Numbered from the stretch's first letter, positions 1 to 9,035 are shown. The stretch: 24,184 bases of DNA from an uncultured Gemmatimonadota bacterium (GCA_946887295.1 CAMPKP010000036.1:1-24184); one strand, 5' to 3'. A program made the numbers and translations. Notes: generated from the sequence alone by a model not told the origin.

Positions 1-13
1 GTTTGTTACTCCC

Positions 14-1795
14 ATGCAGGCCCCCCTCCCCACCGGATCCACCGCAGAGCTGCACGCCGCGTTTCTCCAGGCGGTGATCACGCTCGGCCTCGCGGCCCTG
101 TGTTGGTTCATGTATCGGCGCTACCGGAAGCCCTACTTCGCCTGGTGGGCCGGCGCCTGGGGGCTCTATGGGATCCGGATCGCCGCGATCGTGAGCTTTC
201 TGCTCAGCGGCGACCGGCTCTGGCTCTACTGGCACCAGGTGGTCACGGGCTGGACCGCACTCGCGCTGCTCTACGCGGCGCTGGTCTTCTCCCGCGGGCT
301 GCGCTGGCGCAGGTGGTACTTCGCCGTGGCCCTGTTCCCCCCCGTGTGGGCCTACGTCGCGATCTACCGCCTCGATCACTTCCTCTGGGCCGCCGGTCCG
401 GCGGTTCTCTTCCTCAGCTTCGCGACGCTGTGGACCGGCTGGGTCTTCGTCCAGTACCGACGGCGGGTCGTATCCAGCGGCGCGACGCTGCTCGCGGTGG
501 CCTTCATGCTGTGGGGACTGCACCACCTGGACTATCCGTTCCTGCGGGCCCGCGGCGCCTGGAACCCGTGGGGCTATTACCTGGACATCCTCTTCACGCT
601 CGCCGTCGGCACCGGGATCCTGCTCCTGGTGCTCGATGACCTGCGGCGGGGTCTCGGCGCATTGAGCGAGCTCTCGGGCGACCTCCAGCAGGCGGGGCGG
701 GAGCAGGACGTGCTCGACGCGCTGCTGGCCCGCCCGCTCACCCTCCCGGCGGTGCGCGGCACCGCCCTGTTCCTGGTCGAGAGTGGCGGGCCGCGGTTCG
801 CCCGCGGCGCGGGTGTCTACCGGGATGGGGGCGCTCCCGGGTCCGGCGGCGCCGTGGGCGATCTGCTCGCCCGAGCGCTTGCCACCGGTCTCCCCCAGGT
901 CACCGGAACCTGGTCCGGGCGCGCCACCGGGGCGCCGGGTTACCCCTATACAGCCGTGCTCCCGCTCCTGCGGAACGAGGTGGTGATCGGCGCTCTGGTG
1001 CTGGTGGGGGACGCCCGCGACCCGTTCACCGCGCTCGACGACCGCTTCCTCGTCGCCCTCGGACAGCAGGTCGGGGCGGCGTTGGAGAACGCCGATCTCT
1101 ACCGCCGGCTGGAGACCCGCACCGTCGAGCTGGCGCGCCTCTCGGCGCGCATGATCGAGCAGCACGAGGAAGAGCGGCGGCGGCTCTCGCGCGAGCTGCA
1201 CGACGAGACCGGCCAGGTGTTCTCCGCCGTCAGGATCGAGCTCGGCGTCATTCGCGACGCCGTACCTCCCTCGCAGAGCGCCCGGCTCGATCAGGTGCTG
1301 GAGCTCATCGACACAGGGATCCGGAGCATCCGAAACGTCACCAACGACCTGCGCCCTTCGCTCCTGGACGACCTCGGCCTGCTGCCCGCCCTCCGCTCGC
1401 TGGTCGCCGAATTCAGCGAGCGGAGCGGAATGCAGGTCGGGCTGGACGCACCGGCGACGCTTCCCCCGCTCTCGGAGCAGGCGGAGCTCGCGCTGTTCCG
1501 CGCGCTGCAGGAGGCGCTCTCCAACGTCCTGCGGCACGCGGAGGCCCAGTCGGTGGAGATCGGGATCTCGGTCAATGGGGACGGCGTGCTGCTCGAGGTT
1601 CGGGACGACGGCCGCGGCGTCCCTGCCGACACCACGCCGGAGCGGCTGGAGCGCACGGGGCACATGGGGCTGGCGGGCATGCGCGAGCGCATCGGCGCAC
1701 TGGGCGGCACGGTGCGCTTCCGGGCCGAGCCGGGTGCCGGGGCCCTGTTGGAGGTGCTGGTGCCGGCCGATCGCGGAGCCGCCGGTGGCCAGTGA
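14..1795 (+). CDS. Membrane sensor histidine kinase, NarL/DegS class (7TM-GAF-HisKA_3-HATPase)
   Basis: This 593-aa kinase autophosphorylates on histidine and should pass the phosphate to the regulator encoded directly downstream. Residues 1-210 contain about seven hydrophobic segments and form the membrane sensor; I do not recognise a named sensor family for it. A GAF-like domain covers about 225-360 and a short coiled coil about 362-390. The HisKA_3 H-box is ELHDETGQ with phospho-acceptor H396. The HATPase shows an N-box (EALSN, N504), a G1 box (DDGRG near 531-535) and a G2 box (GLAGMRERI near 552-560). The ATG lies 13 nt from the window edge with no clear Shine-Dalgarno sequence, so the start is less sure than the identity. 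The regulator start overlaps the end of this gene by 11 nt, which suggests translational coupling. The signal sensed is unknown. Confidence 0.93.
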   Translation: MQAPLPTGSTAELHAAFLQAVITLGLAALCWFMYRRYRKPYFAWWAGAWGLYGIRIAAIVSFLLSGDRLWLYWHQVVTGWTALALLYAALVFSRGLRWRRWYFAVALFPPVWAYVAIYRLDHFLWAAGPAVLFLSFATLWTGWVFVQYRRRVVSSGATLLAVAFMLWGLHHLDYPFLRARGAWNPWGYYLDILFTLAVGTGILLLVLDDLRRGLGALSELSGDLQQAGREQDVLDALLARPLTLPAVRGTALFLVESGGPRFARGAGVYRDGGAPGSGGAVGDLLARALATGLPQVTGTWSGRATGAPGYPYTAVLPLLRNEVVIGALVLVGDARDPFTALDDRFLVALGQQVGAALENADLYRRLETRTVELARLSARMIEQHEEERRRLSRELHDETGQVFSAVRIELGVIRDAVPPSQSARLDQVLELIDTGIRSIRNVTNDLRPSLLDDLGLLPALRSLVAEFSERSGMQVGLDAPATLPPLSEQAELALFRALQEALSNVLRHAEAQSVEIGISVNGDGVLLEVRDDGRGVPADTTPERLERTGHMGLAGMRERIGALGGTVRFRAEPGAGALLEVLVPADRGAAGGQ

Positions 1796-2441
1796 GCCGA
1801 TCCGGGTCCTGGTGGCGGACGATCATACGATTGTGCGCACCGGCATCCGCCACGTGCTCGAGAGCGAGCCCGGCTTCACCGTGGTCGCGGAGGCCTCCAC
1901 CGGAGCCGAGGCGCTGGAGCTGGCGGCGAGCCTGCGTCCGGACGTCGCCGTGCTCGACATCTCCATGCCCGGCGACTCCGGCATTCGGGTCGCGGCCGAG
2001 TTGAGACGGCGCTCGCCCGAGACCCATGTGCTCATCCTCAGCATGCACGACAACACCGAGTACGTGCTCGAGAGCCTGCGTGCGGGTGCGCACGGCTATC
2101 TGCTCAAGGGCACCGCCGCGACCGAGCTGTGCGACGCCATCCGGGCGGTGCGGCGCGGCGAATCCTTCTTCAGCCCGCCGATCGCCGGACGGCTGAGCGC
2201 CGTCGTCCGGGGCGACGCCGCCGAGCCCCCCGCCGGCGCGCTGGGAGCGCTCACCCCCCGCGAGCGCCAGGTCCTCGTCGGAGTGGCGAGGGGGCACACC
2301 AATCGGGAGATCGCGCTGCAGCTCGGCATCAGCCATCGCACCGTGGAGACCCACCGTGAGAGCCTGATGCGCAAGCTCGGCGTCCGGACCGTCGCCGGCC
2401 TCACCCGGCTCGCCCTGGAAGCGGGTTTGGTGGGCCGATAG
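1785..2441 (+). CDS. NarL/FixJ-family two-component response regulator (REC-LuxR HTH)
   Basis: This 218-aa DNA-binding regulator is the cognate partner of the upstream kinase. The receiver domain has acidic residues in VADDH (11-12), phospho-acceptor D58 in VLDIS and conserved K108 in LLKGT. The C-terminal LuxR-type helix-turn-helix (about 154-218) contains LTPRERQVL and the recognition segment NREIALQLGISHRTVETH. The open frame extends upstream inside the kinase gene, but that part has no homology-like character. I chose GTG at 1785 because GGAG at 1775-1778 lies 6 nt before it and the protein then starts immediately before the receiver beta-1 strand. Its targets cannot be read from the sequence. 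hemH starts 17 nt downstream, so hemH may be cotranscribed with this pair. Confidence 0.93.
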   Translation: MASEPIRVLVADDHTIVRTGIRHVLESEPGFTVVAEASTGAEALELAASLRPDVAVLDISMPGDSGIRVAAELRRRSPETHVLILSMHDNTEYVLESLRAGAHGYLLKGTAATELCDAIRAVRRGESFFSPPIAGRLSAVVRGDAAEPPAGALGALTPRERQVLVGVARGHTNREIALQLGISHRTVETHRESLMRKLGVRTVAGLTRLALEAGLVGR

Positions 2442-2446
2442 ACCGT

Positions 2447-2452
2447 TATATT
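2447..2452 (+). promoter_or_regulatory. Possible -10 element for a leaderless hemH transcript
   Basis: The hexamer TATATT ends 6 nt before the hemH ATG, in an otherwise GC-rich stretch. A start site 6-7 nt downstream of a -10 box would fall on or next to the ATG, as in leaderless genes. The -35 region is poor (TTTGGT about 15 nt upstream). This is inference from one hexamer; cotranscription from the regulator gene is equally possible. Confidence 0.35.
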
Positions 2453-2458
2453 GGCGGG

Positions 2459-3637
2459 ATGAGCAAAGTGAAAACCGGCATCGTCATGATGAACCTGGGA
2501 GGGCCGGCCACCCTGGACGAGGTGGAGCCTTTCCTGCTCGAGCTGTTCGCCGACCGGGAGATCATCCAGCTCCCCCTCCAGAAGTGGCTCGGCCCCTTCA
2601 TCGCGCGCCGCCGGACCCCGCGGGTTCGGGGACTCTACGCCAACATCGGCGGCGGCTCCCCGATCCTGGGGCATACCCGGGCCCAGGGCCGCGGCATGGT
2701 GGAACGGCTGGACCGGCTCTCCCCCGAGACCGCCCCGCACCAGTTCTACGTCGCCTTCCGTTACGCCAAGCCCAAGAGCGAGGAAGCCCTGCGCGCGATG
2801 CACGCGGATGGGGTCGAGCGCGCGGTGGCCTTCACCCAGTACCCTCAGTTCTCCTGCAGCACGACGGGATCCAGCCTGAACGAGCTGTGGCGGGCCGCCG
2901 GGCGTACCGGCCTGCGGGACGCGTTCCGGTGGAGCATCATCGACCGCTGGCCGGTGCATCCGGGTTTCGTCGAGGCCATGGCCGACACCGTGCGCGAGGG
3001 GCTCGGTGAATTCAGCTCGGAGGAGCGGGACCGGACCGTGCTGCTGTTCAGCGCGCACTCGCTCCCGCTCGATGTCATCGACCGGGGGGACGCCTACCCC
3101 CAGGAGGTCGGCTCCACGGTGCACCGGGTGGTCGAGCGGCTGGGCCTGCCGAATCCGTACGTGCTGGCGTACCAGTCCGACGTGGGACCGGTGCGGTGGC
3201 TCGGTCCCAGCACCGAGCAGGTGATCAAGCGCCTCGGCGCGCGGGGTGAAAAGCGGGTGCTGGTGGTGCCCATCGCCTTTACCAGCGATCACATCGAGAC
3301 ATTGTCCGAGCTGGACCGGGAGTACGGCGAGGTGGCGCACAAGGCGGGAATCACTCAGTACAAGCGCGCGCCGGCACTCAACGACCGTCCCCTGTTCCTC
3401 GAGGCGCTGGCCGACATCGTCCGGGAGCACCTCGCATCGGGCGAGGTCTTCAGCAGCCAGTACCCGCTGCGGTGCGCGGGCTGTACCAATCCACAGTGCC
3501 GGAACGTGCTGAACCCCGCGGCGCGGGCAACGCGGCGCACGCGGGGCGACCGTTCGGATCGATCAGCGGCCGATCAGCAGCCGGTGGCGACCTCCGGGGT
3601 GCCGCCGGAGGCCCGCACCGAGCGACTCACCGGATAA
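2459..3637 (+). CDS. hemH: Ferrochelatase with animal-type [2Fe-2S] cysteine ligands
   Basis: The 392-aa protein matches ferrochelatase, which inserts Fe(II) into protoporphyrin IX in the last step of protoheme synthesis. The N-terminus MMNLGGP, the block FTQYPQFSCSTTGSSLN, the catalytic FSAHSLP (H200, equivalent to human H263) and FTSDHIETL (H278 and E280, equivalent to human H341 and E343) are all present. Four cysteines align by eye with the human cluster ligands: C133 in FSCSTTG, and C339, C342 and C347 in CAGCTNPQC, corresponding to human C196, C403, C406 and C411. The protein continues about 45 residues past the last cysteine with an Arg/Ser-rich tail. The final 64 nt overlap the 3' end of hemA on the other strand. 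I see no long hydrophobic C-terminal anchor. The ATG at 2459 has only a weak GGCGGG before it. Confidence 0.96.
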   Translation: MSKVKTGIVMMNLGGPATLDEVEPFLLELFADREIIQLPLQKWLGPFIARRRTPRVRGLYANIGGGSPILGHTRAQGRGMVERLDRLSPETAPHQFYVAFRYAKPKSEEALRAMHADGVERAVAFTQYPQFSCSTTGSSLNELWRAAGRTGLRDAFRWSIIDRWPVHPGFVEAMADTVREGLGEFSSEERDRTVLLFSAHSLPLDVIDRGDAYPQEVGSTVHRVVERLGLPNPYVLAYQSDVGPVRWLGPSTEQVIKRLGARGEKRVLVVPIAFTSDHIETLSELDREYGEVAHKAGITQYKRAPALNDRPLFLEALADIVREHLASGEVFSSQYPLRCAGCTNPQCRNVLNPAARATRRTRGDRSDRSAADQQPVATSGVPPEARTERLTG

Positions 3638-4788
3638 AGCACTCGTCGCACCAGGCGCTCGGCCATCTCGCGGACGACCTGCTGCTCCCGCTCACCCAGG
3701 TCGCCCAGCTGGGCCAGAGCCGCGTCGGCCTCTTCCTCGGCCAGGCGCGCGGCCATCCGGTGCAGCTCCGCCAAGCGAGGGGCGGCGGCCTGCGCCCTGA
3801 GGGCGGCGTCGAGACGTCCGAGCTCCTGGTCGAGGACCTGCCGGGCGTGGTCGATCGCGGGAGACGCGAACCCGTCCACCGGGCAACGGAGCCGCTGGAG
3901 ATCGTCGAGGTCCAGCAGGTGGATGCCCGGAATGGACCGCGCCGCGGGATCGACGTTCCGCGGGACCGAGAGATCGAACACCGCGACCGCCCGCGTACCC
4001 ACCGCCGCCGACAGCCGGTCCGCCGTGACGACCGGATGATCCGCGCCGGTGGCCACGAAGACGACGTCGGCCCCGGCCAGGTGGTCGTCGAGCTCGTCCC
4101 ACCCGCCGGAGACCGCATCCCAGGCCGAGGCGAGCGCGGCCGCGCGCTCGGGGCGGCGATTCACCAGCGCGGTTCTCGCCGTCCGGCCGTGCAGCGCCTT
4201 CAGCACTCCCTCGGCGACCTCTCCGGCTCCCAACACGAGCGCGCGTCCGTCGGCCAGGTTTCCGGAGAGCGAGGCGGCGACGTCCACGGCGGCCGAACTC
4301 ACGGATGAGGGGTGCCGGCCCAGGATGGTCTCGCGCCGCACCCTGCGCCCCGCGACCAGCGCCGCGGACAGAATGGTGTCGATCAGCCGGTTGGTGGTGC
4401 CGGCGGCGCGCGCGGCATCGTAGGCCCGCCGAACCTGGCCGAGCACTTCGGTCTCGCCCAGGATCTGGGAGTCGAGCCCGGCGGTCACATCGAACAGGTG
4501 GCGAACCGCTTCGTCGCCGTCGAGCCGCAGGAAATCCTCGTCCAGGCAGGCGCCACGGCTCCGGGCGAACTCGAGGAACCACGCCTCCAGGTCGAGGTCA
4601 CCGCTCCAGTAGATCTCGCAGCGATTGCAGGTGGAGAGAAGCAGCGCGACACTGCCGGCCGCGGCCTGGCCCTGGAGCCATGCGGCGGCTTCCGCCGAGG
4701 AGAAGGCGAGCCGCTCGCGCAGCTCGATTCCGGATGTATGATGGCTTACGCCAACGACATGGAAGGACACGCTCCGGAGCATGATCAT
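3574..4788 (-). CDS. hemA: Glutamyl-tRNA reductase
   Basis: This 404-aa enzyme reduces glutamyl-tRNA(Glu) to glutamate-1-semialdehyde with NADPH, the committed step of C5-pathway tetrapyrrole synthesis. The catalytic cysteine is C54 in LSTCNRCEIY. The block LDSQILGETEVLGQVR (about 105-120) and the nucleotide-binding LGAGEVAEG (186-194) are typical. A C-terminal helical dimerisation region follows. Length is close to the usual 410-430 aa. The first ATG is used here; a second Met is at residue 3 and either could be right, since GGAG lies rather far (about 17 nt) upstream. The usual partners hemC, hemD and hemB are not next to it in this window. It faces hemH and overlaps its tail by 64 nt. A strong hairpin lies about 47-80 nt before the start. 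Confidence 0.95.
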   Translation of the reverse strand: MIMLRSVSFHVVGVSHHTSGIELRERLAFSSAEAAAWLQGQAAAGSVALLLSTCNRCEIYWSGDLDLEAWFLEFARSRGACLDEDFLRLDGDEAVRHLFDVTAGLDSQILGETEVLGQVRRAYDAARAAGTTNRLIDTILSAALVAGRRVRRETILGRHPSSVSSAAVDVAASLSGNLADGRALVLGAGEVAEGVLKALHGRTARTALVNRRPERAAALASAWDAVSGGWDELDDHLAGADVVFVATGADHPVVTADRLSAAVGTRAVAVFDLSVPRNVDPAARSIPGIHLLDLDDLQRLRCPVDGFASPAIDHARQVLDQELGRLDAALRAQAAAPRLAELHRMAARLAEEEADAALAQLGDLGEREQQVVREMAERLVRRVLYPVSRSVRASGGTPEVATGC

Positions 4789-4834
4789 AGGTTATGCCGA
4801 TCAGCTCCGGGCAGCAATCCGACAAGCCCCGGAG

Positions 4835-4868
4835 CGGGCTCCGTAGTCCTACGGAGCTACGGAGCCCG
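4835..4868 (-). terminator. Perfect 12-bp hairpin between hsp20 and hemA (terminator or hemA leader)
   Basis: The arms 4835-4846 and 4857-4868 are perfectly complementary around a 10-nt loop. The loop carries a further copy of the inner octamer CTACGGAG, so the left arm can instead pair with it (4839-4846 with 4849-4856). A third small stem, CGGAGC/GCTCCG at 4830-4843, competes with both. The hairpin begins 10 nt beyond the hsp20 stop codon. No U-run follows on the minus strand, so it is not a textbook intrinsic terminator. It could also be transcribed as part of the hemA leader. Confidence 0.6.
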
Positions 4869-4877
4869 GGAGAGGCC

Positions 4878-5333
4878 TCAGGCGGCGTGGATGGGGATCT
4901 CCCGCGGACGGGCCCGCTCGGCCTTGGGGACGGTCACGGTCAGGATCCCGTTCCGGTACTCGGCGGAGATATTTTCGCCGTCCACGGTCGTCGGAAGCAT
5001 GAAGCTCCTCTCGAAGACGCCATAGCTGCGCTCATAGCGGTGCACCCGCTCGTTGCGCTCCTCGGCTTCCTGCTTCTTCTCACCGCGGATGGTGAGCAGG
5101 CTGTTCTCGAGGGTGAGCTTGACATCTTCCGGGTTCACGCCCGGCAGCTCGGCCACGATCTTCACGCTGTCTCTGTTTTCGAAGACGTCCACGGCGGGCT
5201 GCCACGCCGCAGTGATGGCGCCGTTCTCGGCCTGCTCGAGCGGCCAGGCGCCGAAGGCCTCGTCCAGCACGTTGCTGAGACGACGCAGGGACTGGAAGCT
5301 CTCGAAAGGACGCCGGGTAGTGGTGAGGTACAT
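4878..5333 (-). CDS. Small heat shock protein, Hsp20/alpha-crystallin family
   Basis: The 151-aa cytoplasmic, ATP-independent chaperone holds unfolding proteins in a refoldable state. A short N-terminal arm (1-45) precedes an alpha-crystallin domain from about residue 46 (PAVDVFEN). It contains VKIVAELPGV, LENSLLTIRGEK, the FERSFMLP strand and the signature AEYRNGILTVTVPK. The C-terminal tail has IPI, a normal I-x-I/V oligomerisation motif. The length is typical for the family. The start is supported by GGAG 7 nt upstream (plus-strand 5341-5344). The gene is transcribed away from the VKOR-like gene across a 177-nt spacer. Confidence 0.95.
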   Translation of the reverse strand: MYLTTTRRPFESFQSLRRLSNVLDEAFGAWPLEQAENGAITAAWQPAVDVFENRDSVKIVAELPGVNPEDVKLTLENSLLTIRGEKKQEAEERNERVHRYERSYGVFERSFMLPTTVDGENISAEYRNGILTVTVPKAERARPREIPIHAA

Positions 5334-5340
5334 TGTTCGT

Positions 5341-5392
5341 CTCCATGCGACAGAGGTTGTACGCTCTTGGCGAGCCGCCTGGATCGCGGCTC
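5341..5392 (-). promoter_or_regulatory. hsp20 5' leader with structured elements, possible RNA thermometer
   Basis: In the minus-strand transcript the Shine-Dalgarno GGAG (plus 5341-5344) can pair with CUCU (plus 5352-5355) across a 7-nt loop, a weak 4-bp stem that includes one G-U pair. A separate perfect 7-bp hairpin (GAGCCGC/GCGGCTC, 5372-5378 with 5386-5392) lies just upstream. Weak occlusion of the ribosome site is the known design of heat-shock RNA thermometers. Assigning that role here is inference. No CIRCE inverted repeat is visible. Confidence 0.3.
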
Positions 5393-5510
5393 ACACCGGC
5401 CGGTAAAGCAGTCCCCGTGCCGGATCCGGGGCTGGTTTCCTTGCCAAAATGACCCACACCTCTGACGCTCAGCTTCAACCCGTCTGCCAGCGCGGCCGAA
5501 GGATTCTGCC

Positions 5511-6005
5511 ATGTCGAACCCGCTCCGATACCGGATGGCGATCGCGGTCCTCGCACTCGCCGCGGCCATGGTGGCGCTCTACCTCCACCTCTGGAAGCTG
5601 GGCCTGGCGGGGACGCTCACCTGCACCGAGGGCCGGGGGTGCGAGATCGCGATGACGAGCAGCTGGAGCTGGTTTCTCGGGGTGGATGTCGCACTGATCG
5701 GGGCGGTTGGCTATGCGCTCATTCTGGGTGTGGCGCTCTGGGGGGCGCACCCGAGCCGGGAGGCCTCCAGCGCTCCGACCCTCCTGCTGCTGGCGCTCAT
5801 CGTGCCGGCGGTGCTCTTCACCATCCGGCTCAAGTACGCCGAGTGGTTCGTGCTGCGGACGTTCTGTCCCTGGTGCCTCGAGAGCACCGTCACGATCGTG
5901 CTCTGCCTGGTGCTGGTCCTGCTCGACCTCCGGCGGGTGACACGGGAACGTCAGGCCGGCGTCACCTCACCGCCCCCCGCATCCGTTCCTCGTAGATCCC
6001 GATGA
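5511..6005 (+). CDS. Vitamin K epoxide reductase (VKOR) family membrane oxidoreductase
   Basis: The 164-aa protein has four or five membrane helices (about 10-35, 55-78, 88-106 and 117-140). Bacterial VKOR homologues reoxidise DsbA-like thioredoxins and pass electrons to quinone, supporting disulfide formation in the envelope. The four family cysteines are visible: loop cysteines C38 and C44, and the active-site pair C119-P-W-C122. The segment SSWSWFLGVDVALIG after the loop is typical. There is no fused thioredoxin domain and no DsbA gene in the window, so the partner must be encoded elsewhere. The last 44 nt overlap the tail of the convergent lipoprotein gene. No strong Shine-Dalgarno sequence precedes the ATG. 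Confidence 0.9.
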   Translation: MSNPLRYRMAIAVLALAAAMVALYLHLWKLGLAGTLTCTEGRGCEIAMTSSWSWFLGVDVALIGAVGYALILGVALWGAHPSREASSAPTLLLLALIVPAVLFTIRLKYAEWFVLRTFCPWCLESTVTIVLCLVLVLLDLRRVTRERQAGVTSPPPASVPRRSR

Positions 6006-6432
6006 GCCGCTCCACCTGGGCGGCGGCCTGGCGGCCTTTCTCGGGCGGGATCTCGGCCACGTCACCGGCTCCTCCGCCCAACTCCCGCATGACCGAATCG
6101 GCGAGCACGCGGAAGTACCCGGTATCCGTCACTCCGGCACGGTTCAGGTCCGCTTCCATCGCGTTCACCAGCGCCCCCACCCCGTTCTTGAGCGCGGTCA
6201 GGTTCCCCTCCCCGGCCCGCCTGGGCTCCTTTACCTCGGCGATCTGGGCCCGAACCGCGGGGATGAGCCGGGGCGCCTCGAACTCGAAGCCGGCGTCATT
6301 GTCCTCGAGCTCCGCGCTTCCGGTTCGATTGGCCAGGTCGGGGGTCTCCTGCGCCCCACCGTTCTCCGAGCGAGTCTGGCGGCACCCGGCGAGCACCAGC
6401 AGGATGGCGAGCCACCGGACCGAGCGACGCAT
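5962..6432 (-). CDS. Small lipoprotein of unknown function
   Basis: I do not recognise the family. The 156-aa product begins with a basic n-region and hydrophobic stretch ending in the lipobox LAGC, so it should be a lipid-anchored envelope protein. After a polar, low-complexity linker, the body (about 45-156) is mostly helical and charged, with few hydrophobic stretches. An upstream ATG at 6471 adds 13 residues before the signal peptide. I prefer 6432 because GGAGGT lies 5 nt before it and the signal peptide then begins correctly. Its tail overlaps the VKOR-like gene on the other strand by 44 nt, and the Ser/Thr kinase gene ends 78 nt upstream. Confidence 0.8.
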   Translation of the reverse strand: MRRSVRWLAILLVLAGCRQTRSENGGAQETPDLANRTGSAELEDNDAGFEFEAPRLIPAVRAQIAEVKEPRRAGEGNLTALKNGVGALVNAMEADLNRAGVTDTGYFRVLADSVMRELGGGAGDVAEIPPEKGRQAAAQVERLIGIYEERMRGAVR

Positions 6433-6510
6433 GATGACCTCCGGCGAAGGGTTCCTGCCCAAGTAACCCACCTCACCGTGGCCGTTCGGTGTCGCCGCTC
6501 ACTCAGCCGA

Positions 6511-7604
<1,094 letters not shown>

Positions 7605-7608
<4 letters not shown>

Positions 7609-9035
7609 TCCCGGAACCGGTTTCGGCCGTCGGTCTTGGCCCGGTAGAGGTGGGTGTCGGCGAGCCGGAGGAGGGATTCTCCATCCGAGACCCGCTCGTC
7701 GGGGAAGGACGCGATGCCGATGCTGATGGTGACCCGGACCGGATGGCCGGTCTCGCCGAAGTCATGGGTCGCCACCCGGCGCAGAATGCGCTCGGCGAAG
7801 TTGCGCGACTCGGTGCTGGTGGTCTCCGGCAGGAGCACCACGAACTCCTCGCCGCCGTAGCGAGCCACGATGTCCACCGACCGCTGTTCCCGCTTGAGCA
7901 GGGACGCCAGCTGCTTGAGCACCCGGTCGCCCACCAGGTGGCCGTAGGTATCGTTGATCTGCTTGAAGTTGTCGATGTCGATCATCATGCCCGTGAGCAT
8001 GGTGGCGTAGCGGGCCGCCCGGTCCATCTCCTGCTCCAGCTTCTCCATCATCGCGCGGCGGTTGAAGCAGTTGGTCAGCGGGTCGGTCTCGGCGAGATGC
8101 CGCATCTGCTCCTGGCCCATCACCGCGTTCTCGAGGTCGTAGGCCTTCTCCAGCGCGGCGACGGCGGCGTTGATCACCTGCTCGGCGAACTGGACGTCCT
8201 GCTCGTTGAGCGGGGCGTCGCCGGTCGTGGTCCGGAGGAAGAAGACGCCCGCCGGCTGCTGCCGCAGGGAGAAGCGGATGGCGATCGCAGAGCGGGCCGG
8301 CACGGGCCGCCCCTCGGCCTCCCAGATCGCCCGCATCTGCTGGAAGAGCGGATCGGTGAGCACGTCGCGCACCAGCACCACCTCCCCGGTGGTGAGGGCG
8401 TGCTGGATCTCGGGATAGCGCCGGAGGTCCACGGCCAGGTTGTGCAGCATCGGGTTTTCGTAGGCCGCGACCACCGTGCCGTGATCGTCGTCGGGGCCGG
8501 CGATGATGATCGAGCAGCGCGAGATGTTGAGTCCCTGGGCCACCCGGCGCACCAGGATCTGGTAGATCTCCTCGGGCTTGAGGGAGGCGGTCACCTCCTG
8601 GAGGATCTCCATCATCTCGGAGCGGGACCGCGCTTCCGCTCGGGCCTGATTCAGCTCGCGGCCCACCCGCAGGTGGGCCTTCACCCGGGCCAGCAGCTCC
8701 CGCACCCGGAACGGCTTGGGGATGAAGTCCGCGGCGCCGAGGCCCAGCGAGCGGACCGTGGCCTCCTCCGGCGGCATCGAGGAGATCATGAGCACCGGAA
8801 GATCCTTGAAGCGGGGATCGGCCTTCACGCGCTGCAGGAGCTGCAGGCCGTCCACCTTCGGCATCATGATGTCGAGCAGCAGGAGGTCGAACTGCTCGGC
8901 GCTCAGGTGATCGAAGAGATGCTCGCCACCCGGTACGGTCAGGACTTCGTAGCCGTTCTCCTTGAGGATCCAGGAGAGCGTGCGGGAGAGCGCCTGGTCG
9001 TCGTCGGCGACGAGGATCTTGGGAGCGATGGTCAT
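7605..9035 (-). CDS. Response regulator diguanylate cyclase (REC-GAF-GGDEF)
   Basis: The 476-aa protein joins a receiver domain (1-120: DDD at 11-13, phospho-acceptor D55, K107), a short helical linker, a GAF-like domain (about 150-295) and a GGDEF domain (310-476). The active site is GGEEF (394-398), an accepted functional variant. The inhibitory I-site RSVD (385-388) sits exactly five residues before it, as needed for product feedback, so cyclic-di-GMP synthesis is likely. There is no EAL domain. A much longer open frame continues upstream inside the dehydratase gene but is Arg/Gly-rich shadow. The ATG at 9035 opens directly into MTIAPKILVADDD and overlaps the dehydratase stop as ATGA. The histidine kinase for this receiver is not adjacent. 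Confidence 0.94.

Noticed and set aside
1575..1784. N-terminal extension of the response regulator frame
   Set aside because: Lies inside the kinase gene, no domain character; GTG at 1785 has a Shine-Dalgarno sequence and starts at the receiver domain.
2096..3430. 444-codon minus-strand open frame across the response regulator and hemH
   Set aside because: Spans two well-identified genes on the other strand and shows no domain of its own.
4839..4864. Repeated CTACGGAG octamers as a direct-repeat or CRISPR-like array
   Set aside because: Only two direct copies plus one inverted copy, fully explained by the nested hairpin.
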